From Flavobacteriaceae bacterium UBA5079 (GTDB lineage Bacteria; Bacteroidota; Bacteroidia; Flavobacteriales; Flavobacteriaceae), in contig DIAL01000076.1 in the NCBI GenBank assembly GCA_002414705.1, positions 53,574-60,528 on the forward strand: a stretch of 6,955 nt of DNA, written 5' to 3'. A program made the position numbers and the translations under genes. Within the stretch, counting starts at the first letter, position 1. Each line of letters starts with the position of its first letter. A model generated the notes under the pieces. That model was not told the DNA's origin and did not search any database. It saw nothing but the letters and a program-made list of their open reading frames with translations. Positions 1-5,581 of this stretch are shown one piece after another.

Positions 1-340
1 CTAAACCTAATTCAAATTCAAATGATAATTTTTCGGCATCCCAATCTAGATTATCTTGAGGCTTTGGTAATGGATTACCTAAAACGTCTAATTTTTCTTC
101 TGTTAAATATTTATTCAACGCATCTTGAAGTAATTTATTTACCTCATCAACCAATACAGCTTTACCATATTGTTTTTTTACCATTCCCATTGGTACGTGA
201 CCTTTTCTAAAACCAGGAATGTTTGCTGTTTTACGATAATCAGTTAGTATTTTTTCAACTTTACCACTATAATCTTCTTTAGCAATATCTACTTTTACTA
301 CAGCATTTAATGCATCAATATTTTCTCTTGTAATATTCAT
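1..340 (-). CDS. tig: Trigger factor, N-terminal fragment (runs off the window start)
   Basis: Ribosome-associated peptidyl-prolyl isomerase and chaperone that binds nascent chains at the ribosome exit tunnel in the cytoplasm. About 113 codons are visible from an ATG at 340-338. They cover most of the N-terminal ribosome-binding domain; the isomerase and C-terminal chaperone domains lie outside the window. The diagnostic ribosome-docking signature GFRKGHVP falls at residues 43-50, the same position as the E. coli Phe-Arg-Lys ribosome contact. The flanking helices are charged (DYSGKVEKILTDYRKTANIP before it, VKKQYGKAVLVDEVNKLLQD after it), as in the family. A strong Bacteroidota-type promoter lies just upstream (367-397), so tig is probably transcribed independently of the genes before it, although readthrough is possible. 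The identification is firm; only completeness is unknown. Confidence 0.95.
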   Translation of the reverse strand, partial: MNITRENIDALNAVVKVDIAKEDYSGKVEKILTDYRKTANIPGFRKGHVPMGMVKKQYGKAVLVDEVNKLLQDALNKYLTEEKLDVLGNPLPKPQDNLDWDAEKLSFEFELGL

Positions 341-353
341 TGTATTATGACAT

Positions 354-393
354 AAAAATTGGAGTGCAAAAATACTACTTTTTTACACTCCAA
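354..393 (-). terminator. Predicted intrinsic terminator of the pdxJ-hydrolase-holin unit
   Basis: The arms TTGGAGTG and CACTCCAA (359-366 and 386-393) are perfect 8-base complements. One mismatch follows, then five more A-T pairs (368-372 with 380-384), around a 7-base loop. On the minus strand the hairpin is followed at once by five T residues (358-354), the layout of a rho-independent terminator reading leftwards. It lies between the stop of the holin-family gene (489) and the tig start (340). The T-tract is short and the inner stem is all A-T, so termination may be partial. Confidence 0.55.
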
Positions 394-397
394 CAAA
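367..397 (-). promoter_or_regulatory. Predicted Bacteroidota-type promoter of tig
   Basis: On the minus strand, TATTTTTG (374-367) matches the -7 consensus TAnnTTTG. TTTG (397-394) matches the -33 element with exactly 19 bases between them, which is inside the accepted spacing. Transcription would start at about 360-362, giving a leader of roughly 20 bases before the tig ATG. The -7 element sits inside the loop-side part of the hairpin described at 354-393. Confidence 0.6.
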
Positions 398-419
398 GTA
401 TTTTAACGTATTGTGTTTC

Positions 420-459
420 ACCCGTTTATTTGTGCTGATTTTCAGCAGGGCTAGCGGGT
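420..459. repeat. Imperfect GC-richer hairpin downstream of the holin-family gene
   Basis: The inner stem TGCTGA/TCAGCA (433-438 and 442-447) has a 3-base loop. The outer stem ACCCG/CGGGT (420-424 and 455-459) is separated from it by an asymmetric internal loop. This stretch is visibly richer in G and C than its surroundings. It is not followed by a T-tract on either strand, so I do not call it a terminator. It may be an RNA 3'-end stabiliser or a structured leader. Confidence 0.35.
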
Positions 460-488
460 TTCAATTCATTGTAAATGTTAAAAATAAT

Positions 489-842
489 TTACAATTCCTG
501 TTTATCTTGACCTAAAGCTGCATAAAAAATGGATTGCAAAACAGTTAGCAGAATGCTGAACAATAAAGCGGTCCAAAAACTGGAAACCTCAAAACCACTA
601 ATTAAATTATCAGCTAATAGAATAATACAGGCATTAATAACAAACAGGAACAGTCCAAGTGTAATAATGGTTGCTGGCAGTGTTAAAAAAATTAAAATAG
701 GTCTGACTATTAAATTTAGTAACCCTAAAACAATAGCAACAATTATGGCTGTTATATATCCTTCTACTGCAATTCCCGGTAATAATTTGGCAAGTAATAC
801 AACAGCAACAGCGGTCAGTAAAATTTTAATAATGAGTTTCAT
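489..842 (-). CDS. Phage-holin-family (PF04020-type) four-helix membrane protein
   Basis: Small 117-residue integral membrane protein starting at an ATG. Hydrophobic segments lie at about residues 3-22, 29-46, 49-77 (possibly with a kink near LP at 55-56) and 87-110. The short tail (GQDKQEL) is polar. The segment LGLLNLIVRPIL (39-50), followed by LTLPATIITLG, is the hallmark of the widespread bacterial family named 'phage holin family / superfamily IV 4-TMS'. The name comes from topology. These chromosomal members are not near phage genes, and no lysis role should be assumed; the true function is unknown. It follows the hydrolase gene with a 34-base gap on the same strand and is probably co-transcribed with it. 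The reading frame stays open for about 20 codons after the TAA (see findings). Confidence 0.85.
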   Translation of the reverse strand: MKLIIKILLTAVAVVLLAKLLPGIAVEGYITAIIVAIVLGLLNLIVRPILIFLTLPATIITLGLFLFVINACIILLADNLISGFEVSSFWTALLFSILLTVLQSIFYAALGQDKQEL

Positions 843-876
843 AGTTTTGTGTCTTTAAGTTTTATAGGATTATAAT

Positions 877-1653
877 TTACAATAAAAACGTCACAACAGC
901 ATCATAAAATTCGTCTGGATTTTCAGCATGCAACCAATGTCCAGCATTTGAAATAGTAACAATATTGGCTTTTGGAAAATGCGCATGAATAATACGCTCA
1001 TCTTGATTGCTAATATATTCGGACTTATCTCCGCGTAAAAACAAGGTATCACCTTCAAACTTAGCAGAAACTGGTAATGGCTCTCCAACTTCGCTCACCT
1101 GCTCCGACAGAACATCCAAGTTCATGCGCAAAGCCAGCTGTCCTTTTTCTTTCCAATATAAGTTTTTAAGTAAAAACATACGCGTTCCAACTTCAGAAAC
1201 AAATCTAGCCAAACTTTTATCGGCTTCTCCTCGACTTTTTATGATAGAAAAATCAAGTTGACTTAATCCATTTAAAATGGCATCATGATGAACAGGATAA
1301 AAACGTGGCGATATATCTGCGATGAGTAATTTAGAAACCAATTCCGGATACTGTGTAGCAAATAACATGGCAGTTTTTCCACCCATAGAATGTCCTAAAA
1401 GGACGATATTAGAAAGCTGGTAATCGTTACAATACTGTTTTAAATCGGCTGATAAAGTTTCATAACTAAAATCGGTATCATGAAAACTTCTGCCATGATT
1501 TCGTTGATCTACCAAATGAACTTCATAGCCATTTTCAGCAAACTGACTTCCCAAAGTTTTCCAATTATCTCCCATACCTAAGAAGCCATGGAGAATAACA
1601 AAGGGCTTGCCTTTACCTAATATATTTGAATATAATTTTTTACTGTCTTTCAC
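877..1653 (-). CDS. Alpha/beta-fold hydrolase, YbfF-like esterase
   Basis: Cytoplasmic alpha/beta hydrolase of 258 residues, a typical length for the YbfF/esterase branch. The oxyanion-hole motif HGFLG is at 22-26. The nucleophile elbow GHSMGG is at 87-92, with Ser89 as nucleophile. ADISP places an Asp at 113, the position of the acid residue reported for YbfF as I recall it. AGHWLHAENP gives the catalytic His at 239. VDQRNHGRS (48-56) is also characteristic. The region at about 120-190 would form the lid. The substrate cannot be read from the sequence; YbfF relatives act on short acyl esters in vitro. The start is GTG: there is no in-frame ATG upstream before a stop, and the first internal ATG (Met27) would remove the first strand and the oxyanion motif. 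It follows pdxJ with a 44-base gap and probably shares its transcript. Confidence 0.9.
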   Translation of the reverse strand: MKDSKKLYSNILGKGKPFVILHGFLGMGDNWKTLGSQFAENGYEVHLVDQRNHGRSFHDTDFSYETLSADLKQYCNDYQLSNIVLLGHSMGGKTAMLFATQYPELVSKLLIADISPRFYPVHHDAILNGLSQLDFSIIKSRGEADKSLARFVSEVGTRMFLLKNLYWKEKGQLALRMNLDVLSEQVSEVGEPLPVSAKFEGDTLFLRGDKSEYISNQDERIIHAHFPKANIVTISNAGHWLHAENPDEFYDAVVTFLL

Positions 1654-1697
1654 AAATTTGAAATTTTCTATATATTAATATAACTTCGACTGGCAAC

Positions 1698-2411
1698 TTA
1701 TTTCAGTTTGTGCAAATACATCTGAATGACATTTTCCACACCTAAATAGAGACTTTCGGAAATCAAGGCGTGACCAATAGAAACCTCTAATAAATTGGGA
1801 ATATTCTCTTTAAAAAACTGAATATTATCTAAAGACAAATCGTGCCCTGCATTAATCCCTAGATCCAAACTATTTGCTAAAACAGCACATTCTGTGTAGG
1901 GCAAAATAGCTTTTTTATTTCCTAAACTGAATTCATGAGCAAAAGCTTCAGTATACAATTCAATCCTATCGGTTCCAGTAGCTTTGGCTCCTTCAATTTG
2001 TTTTAAAATAGGATCGACAAAAATAGAGGTACGAATTCCGTTATTTTTAAATTCCTGAATAACATCTACCAAAAAATCTTTGTGTTTTAACGTATCCCAA
2101 CCTGCATTACTTGTAATAGCATCAACAGAATCTGGAACTAATGTAACTTGCGTTGGCTTAATTTCCAAAACCATATTCATGAATTTCTCAATAGGATTTC
2201 CTTCTATATTATATTCTGTGTTCACTTCCGGTTTTAAATCGTAAGCATCTTGATAACGAATATGGCGCTCATCTGGACGCGGATGAATGGTAACACCTTC
2301 GGCTCCAAAACGCTGAACATCTTTTGCAAATTGAACCACGTTTGGCAAATCGCCACCTCGCGAATTTCGTAAAGTTGCTATCTTATTAATATTTACACTT
2401 AACTTTGTCAT
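1698..2411 (-). CDS. pdxJ: Pyridoxine 5'-phosphate synthase
   Basis: Final ring-closing enzyme of the DXP-dependent vitamin B6 pathway. It condenses 1-deoxy-D-xylulose 5-phosphate with 3-amino-2-oxopropyl phosphate to give pyridoxine 5'-phosphate in the cytoplasm. At 237 residues it is close to the E. coli length of about 243. Conserved blocks along the TIM barrel are SVNINKIATLRNSRGG (5-20), TIHPRPDERHI (41-51), TLVPD (90-94), GINAGHDL (185-192) and EVSIGHALI (209-217). By alignment from memory with E. coli PdxJ, the catalytic residues correspond to His43, Glu70 and His190. NINKIA in place of the E. coli NIDHIA, and HPRPDERHI in place of HLREDRRHI, look like a lineage-specific form rather than damage. 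It starts at an ATG and is the first gene of the leftward unit. A -7-like element and a palindrome lie just upstream. Confidence 0.96.
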   Translation of the reverse strand: MTKLSVNINKIATLRNSRGGDLPNVVQFAKDVQRFGAEGVTIHPRPDERHIRYQDAYDLKPEVNTEYNIEGNPIEKFMNMVLEIKPTQVTLVPDSVDAITSNAGWDTLKHKDFLVDVIQEFKNNGIRTSIFVDPILKQIEGAKATGTDRIELYTEAFAHEFSLGNKKAILPYTECAVLANSLDLGINAGHDLSLDNIQFFKENIPNLLEVSIGHALISESLYLGVENVIQMYLHKLK

Positions 2412-2417
2412 TTTCTA

Positions 2418-2432
2418 TGCATTTGAAATGCA
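2418..2432. repeat. 15-base palindrome between the pdxJ -7 element and its start codon
   Basis: TGCATTT and AAATGCA flank a single central G, with all seven pairs perfect. The palindrome overlaps the last two bases of the -7 element and covers the likely transcription start of pdxJ. That is a suitable place for a repressor operator, but no regulator can be named. The spacer is too short for a normal RNA hairpin loop. Confidence 0.4.
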
Positions 2433-2438
2433 AAAATA
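2431..2438 (-). promoter_or_regulatory. Predicted -7 element of the pdxJ promoter
   Basis: On the minus strand the sequence reads TATTTTTG, followed by CA. It fits TAnnTTTG and is identical to the -7 octamer in front of tig. It ends 19 bases before the pdxJ ATG. No TTG is found at the expected -33 distance, so the call rests on the -7 match and its position. Confidence 0.45.
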
Positions 2439-2472
2439 CAAACTGAACTACCGGTATTATAGTATTTTTTAA

Positions 2473-2480
2473 TTAATTTG
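2473..2480 (+). promoter_or_regulatory. Possible weak -7 element for the CBS-nadK unit
   Basis: TTAATTTG followed by CA matches seven of the eight positions of a Bacteroidota -7 element pattern (the second base is T, not A). It ends 20 bases before the ATG at 2501, a typical leader distance. No -33 TTG is seen at normal spacing. A rightward promoter must lie in the 2412-2500 gap, because the neighbouring operon is divergent, and this is the best candidate. Confidence 0.3.
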
Positions 2481-2500
2481 CAAACACCTAAAAACACATT

Positions 2501-3160
2501 ATGAATTTAAACGAGTTTGTTATTAACGATATAAAGCCTGTTTTAAATACCGCTAAAATTGGCGATTTACAGCTGCTATTTAATCAGTTAACGTATTCAC
2601 ACATTCCAATTCAGACTCTTGAAGGTTTATACTTGGGTTGTATGTCTGAAACTGATGTATATTGTTTTGAAAAACAAGATGTAATTGCAGATCAGATTCA
2701 CGCGATTGAAGGTTTTTTTGTTCGCGACAATACAAACTGGTTGGATGTTTTGGAGGCATTTGCACAAAACAGCACCAACATCATGCCCATATTAGATAGT
2801 AAAAACAGCTATTTAGGCTATTATGAATTAAATGATGTGATTGGATTATTTAATGAAACACCATTTTTCTCGGAAGTTGGCGGTATTTTAATTGTTGAAA
2901 AAGGATTGGTTGACTATTCATTTAGTGAAATTAGCCAAATTGTAGAATCTAATGATGGTAAACTTCTAGGTGCATTCATTTCAAAAATTGAAAATGATAT
3001 GGTTCAAATCACATTAAAAGTTGGCAACACAGGATTGAATGATATCATGCAAACGTTTAGACGCTATAGTTATAATATTATTTCTGGTCATGAGGAAGAT
3101 AGTTATTTAGAAAGTTTAAAAGACAGATCAGAATATTTAAACAAATACCTAAATATATAA
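2501..3160 (+). CDS. CBS-domain-pair protein with an ACT-like C-terminal domain
   Basis: Soluble 219-residue protein with no signal peptide or membrane segment. Residues about 11-65 and 71-120 form two degenerate CBS repeats, with SHIPIQTLEGLYLGCMSETD in the first and NIMPILDSKNSYLGYYELND in the second. Each shows the strand-turn-strand-helix ending of a CBS motif. Such pairs usually bind adenine nucleotides. Residues about 127-195 have a strand-helix-strand-helix pattern (GGILIVEK, SFSEISQIVESNDGKLL, DMVQITLKV, GLNDIMQTFRRYSYNII) resembling an ACT-type ligand-binding fold; this part is inferred from pattern only. No catalytic domain is present, so a sensor or regulatory role is likely. It sits 4 bases upstream of nadK and is almost certainly co-transcribed with it, which makes NAD(P) metabolism a plausible context. 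The precise function is unknown. Confidence 0.8.
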   Translation: MNLNEFVINDIKPVLNTAKIGDLQLLFNQLTYSHIPIQTLEGLYLGCMSETDVYCFEKQDVIADQIHAIEGFFVRDNTNWLDVLEAFAQNSTNIMPILDSKNSYLGYYELNDVIGLFNETPFFSEVGGILIVEKGLVDYSFSEISQIVESNDGKLLGAFISKIENDMVQITLKVGNTGLNDIMQTFRRYSYNIISGHEEDSYLESLKDRSEYLNKYLNI

Positions 3161-3164
3161 CGTA

Positions 3165-4046
3165 ATGAAAATAGCCATATTTGGTCAAGCCTTTAACATT
3201 AGTACTGAAGAAGCGCTCGTTATAATTTTACAGTATTTAGAGCAAAAAGAGGATGTTTCAGTCTTTTTAGTTGAGGAGTTTCATAAAAAAATTCAAGAAG
3301 AAAAAAAATCGGACATTCATTTTGCGAAAGTTGTAAACACGTTAGATTCCAGTTTCGACTTACTCATTAGTATTGGTGGAGATGGCACTATTTTACGTGC
3401 TATTACACATGTTCAAGATTTAAATATTCCTATAATAGGTGTAAATACAGGACGTTTAGGGTTTCTAGCAACTATACAAAGTCAAACTATTATTCCTGCT
3501 ATGGATGCCATTTTCAATAAAGCCTATAAATTATCTGAACGTAATTTATTAGCCATAGAAACCTCGCCTAAAAATGACGCATTCAAAACGCTTAATTTTG
3601 CATTAAACGAAATAGCTGTTAGTCGAAAAAATACCACATCCATGATTTCCGTAGAAACGCGTTTAAACCACGAATATCTAACATCATATTGGAGTGATGG
3701 ACTCATTGTATCAACACCAACTGGATCAACAGGCTACTCATTAAGTTGTGGTGGACCTGTAATTACGCCAGACACTAATAGTTTTGTTATTACACCTATT
3801 GCACCACATAATTTAAGCGCTAGACCTTTAGTGATTACAGATTCTACTGAAATTCAACTAAAAGTAAATGGTCGTGAAGATAATTTTTTAGTGTCTTTAG
3901 ATTCTAGAATTGCTACCTTATCAAATGACACCATAATTACTATAAAAAAAGCACCATTCACAATAAAAATGATTGAATTATTAGAAGAAAGCTTTTTAGA
4001 TACTTTGCGAAAAAAACTACTTTGGGGCGAAGACAAACGGAATTAG
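3165..4046 (+). CDS. nadK: NAD kinase
   Basis: Phosphorylates NAD to NADP using ATP in the cytoplasm and is the sole de novo source of NADP in most bacteria. The 293-residue length matches the family. The N-terminal alpha/beta domain carries the signature GGDGT at 71-75, with Asp73 as the catalytic base, followed by NTGRLGFLA (94-102). NE at 148-149 and the C-terminal beta-rich domain motif DGLIVSTPTGSTGYS (178-192) build the nucleotide site. PIAPH (211-215) is also conserved. The start ATG lies 4 bases after the CBS gene stop, so the two are very likely translationally linked. The next gene has its own promoter about 75 bases downstream, so nadK is probably the last gene of this unit. Confidence 0.96.
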   Translation: MKIAIFGQAFNISTEEALVIILQYLEQKEDVSVFLVEEFHKKIQEEKKSDIHFAKVVNTLDSSFDLLISIGGDGTILRAITHVQDLNIPIIGVNTGRLGFLATIQSQTIIPAMDAIFNKAYKLSERNLLAIETSPKNDAFKTLNFALNEIAVSRKNTTSMISVETRLNHEYLTSYWSDGLIVSTPTGSTGYSLSCGGPVITPDTNSFVITPIAPHNLSARPLVITDSTEIQLKVNGREDNFLVSLDSRIATLSNDTIITIKKAPFTIKMIELLEESFLDTLRKKLLWGEDKRN

Positions 4047-4073
4047 GCAATAATTTTGTTTAAAATCAGTTTA

Positions 4074-4092
4074 ATTCAAATACATTTTGAAT
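4074..4092. repeat. Small AT-rich inverted repeat after nadK
   Basis: ATTCAAA and TTTGAAT are perfect 7-base arms around a 5-base loop (TACAT), starting 28 bases after the nadK stop. No T-tract follows on the plus strand, so terminator function is doubtful. It could be a weak transcript-end hairpin or an operator just upstream of the next promoter. Confidence 0.3.
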
Positions 4093-4096
4093 CAAA

Positions 4097-4129
4097 TTGT
4101 TATAGGCTAATCTTAGTTTATTATATTTG
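4097..4129 (+). promoter_or_regulatory. Predicted promoter of the DUF6089-uppS-bamA operon
   Basis: TATATTTG (4122-4129) is a perfect match to the Bacteroidota -7 consensus TAnnTTTG and is followed by CA. TTG at 4097-4099 can serve as the -33 element with 22 bases between, at the long end of the accepted range. The -7 element ends 17 bases before the ATG at 4147, which implies a very short leader. Confidence 0.55.
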
Positions 4130-4146
4130 CAAACTTTTGAACGTTT

Positions 4147-4836
4147 ATGAGGTATTTAACCACCGTAATTTTACTAATTTTAAGCAGTCACTTCTGCCAG
4201 TCACAAACCCACGAATTGGGTGTATTTCTTGGTGGTAGTAATTTTATTGGCGATGTTGGTAGCAGCCAGTATATAGCACCCAACAAACCTGCTATTGGAG
4301 GAATTTACAAGTGGAACCGTAGTCCTAGACACGCGTTTAGATTATCCGTTATATATTCAGAATTAGAGGGAAAAGACTCGGAATCGGACGACCCAAGACG
4401 TCAAGAACGTGATTATAGCTTTACCAATCAGCTTATTGAAATGTCGGCAGGTTTAGAATTTACATTTTTCGATTGGGACTTACATGATGGTAGAATTAAA
4501 GCAACACCTTATTTATATTCAGGAGTTTCTGCAGCCTATCATGATAATTTTTATTTTAATAGATTAGGTGATTTAAGAGATGAAAACACCACAAGCTTAG
4601 CTTTTGGAATTCCAATGGTATTAGGTTTTAAAACCAATATTTTAGGAAACTTTATAATTGCAGCAGAAATTGGTGCACGTTATACCTTCTCGGATGAATT
4701 AGATGGTAGCGTCCCAGATTTCGACAATGAAGCTCCAGCAGCTTTTGGCAATACTAATAATAATGACTGGTATATGTTTACTGGTATTACTTTAACATAC
4801 ACATTCGGCAAGAAACCATGTTTCTGCTTATTTTAA
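4147..4836 (+). CDS. DUF6089-type secreted beta-barrel protein, probably outer membrane
   Basis: A 229-residue protein with a classical signal peptide: basic start (MR), hydrophobic core to about residue 16, and cleavage near CQSQ (17-20). The mature part is rich in alternating aromatic/hydrophobic and polar strands with Gly/Asn/Asp turns, for example ELGVFLGGSNFIGDVG, SAGLEFTFFDWDL and FIIAAEIGARYTF. It ends in a strand, WYMFTGITLTYTFGKK, as in small outer-membrane barrels. An unusual PCFC close to the C-terminus (Cys225, Cys227) follows the last strand; I recall similar Cys tails in relatives. I recognise it as the Bacteroidota family annotated DUF6089, which recurs beside isoprenyl transferase and bamA; the function is unknown. 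Cys17 in SSHFC does not form a proper lipobox, so I do not call it a lipoprotein. It is the first gene of the operon, 4 bases ahead of uppS. Confidence 0.78.
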   Translation: MRYLTTVILLILSSHFCQSQTHELGVFLGGSNFIGDVGSSQYIAPNKPAIGGIYKWNRSPRHAFRLSVIYSELEGKDSESDDPRRQERDYSFTNQLIEMSAGLEFTFFDWDLHDGRIKATPYLYSGVSAAYHDNFYFNRLGDLRDENTTSLAFGIPMVLGFKTNILGNFIIAAEIGARYTFSDELDGSVPDFDNEAPAAFGNTNNNDWYMFTGITLTYTFGKKPCFCLF

Positions 4837-4840
4837 TAAC

Positions 4841-5581
4841 GTGAATTTAAAAGACTCAATACATACCGATTATTTACCCAAGCATGTAGCCATTATCATG
4901 GATGGCAATGGTCGCTGGGCAAAACAAAAGGGACTATTGCGAAGTATTGGTCATGAAAATGGTACAAAATCTGTACGTGAAACCGTTGAAGCTTCAGCAG
5001 AATTAGGTATTGAAAATTTAACGCTCTATGCGTTTTCAACAGAAAATTGGAATAGACCGAAATTAGAAGTGCAAACCTTAATGAAACTTTTGGTATCTTC
5101 TTTGAAGAAAGAAATTAAAACACTTCAGAAAAACAATATTCGTTTGGCTGCAATTGGTTGTTTAGAATCTTTACCAAAAAAAGCACACAAAGAATTACTT
5201 GAAGTTATAGAAAAGACTAAAGACAACAAACGAATGTGTTTAACACTCGCATTGAGTTATGGCTCACGCGAGGAATTGCTAAATACCGTTAAAGAAATCA
5301 GTCTTAAAGTTAAAAATAATATAATTTCTCCCGAAAATATTGATGAATCGGTTATAAATGAGCATCTTTACACGCGAAATTTACCAGACGTAGATTTGCT
5401 TATTAGAACTAGTGGTGAGCAGCGTATTAGCAATTTTCTATTATGGCAAATTGCGTATGCTGAATTTTATTTCACACAAGTCCTATGGCCAGATTTTACC
5501 AAGCAAAATTTGTATGAAGCAATTATTGAATATCAAAAAAGAGAACGACGATTTGGGAAAACAAGTGAACAACTCCATTAA
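4841..5581 (+). CDS. uppS: Isoprenyl transferase (undecaprenyl diphosphate synthase)
   Basis: Cis-prenyltransferase that extends farnesyl diphosphate with isopentenyl diphosphate to give the C55 carrier used for peptidoglycan and surface polysaccharide export. It acts at the inner face of the cytoplasmic membrane. At 246 residues it has the normal length. HVAIIMDGNGRWAK (15-28) contains the catalytic Asp21 of the DGNGRW signature. GHENGTKSVR (37-46) and YAFSTENW (63-70) follow. RTSGEQRISNFLLWQ (189-203) supplies the diphosphate-binding arginines 189 and 195, and AYAEFYF contains Glu208. The start is GTG, 4 bases after the DUF6089 stop. The first in-frame ATG is Met20 inside the active-site motif, so it cannot be the true start. 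The end overlaps the bamA start by 17 bases, which suggests translational coupling. Confidence 0.96.
   Translation: MNLKDSIHTDYLPKHVAIIMDGNGRWAKQKGLLRSIGHENGTKSVRETVEASAELGIENLTLYAFSTENWNRPKLEVQTLMKLLVSSLKKEIKTLQKNNIRLAAIGCLESLPKKAHKELLEVIEKTKDNKRMCLTLALSYGSREELLNTVKEISLKVKNNIISPENIDESVINEHLYTRNLPDVDLLIRTSGEQRISNFLLWQIAYAEFYFTQVLWPDFTKQNLYEAIIEYQKRERRFGKTSEQLH

Noticed and set aside
22..210. Plus-strand open frame of 62 codons
   Set aside because: It lies antisense to the clear trigger factor sequence, has no domain-like features, and the opposite strand carries the GFRKGHVP signature.
489..842. Prophage remnant or lysis cassette suggested by the holin-family protein
   Set aside because: No endolysin, integrase, tail or other phage gene is nearby, and all neighbours are conserved chromosomal housekeeping genes. 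The family name reflects topology only.
529..858. Plus-strand open frame of 109 codons opposite the holin-family gene
   Set aside because: The minus-strand product has four coherent membrane helices and a known family pattern. The plus frame is its shadow and would also face the operon head-on.
1007..1261. Plus-strand frame of 84 codons inside the hydrolase gene
   Set aside because: Antisense to a hydrolase with an intact catalytic triad; no recognisable protein features.
4195..4206. Lipoprotein cleavage site at Cys17 of the DUF6089 protein
   Set aside because: The residues before Cys17 (SSHF) do not fit a lipobox, which needs a small residue such as Gly or Ala at -1. Ordinary signal peptidase cleavage near SQ fits better.
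4056..4238. Plus-strand frame of 60 codons spanning the nadK-DUF6089 gap
   Set aside because: It crosses the predicted promoter and overlaps the signal peptide of the DUF6089 gene in another frame. It is cysteine/aromatic-rich noise without a plausible start context.
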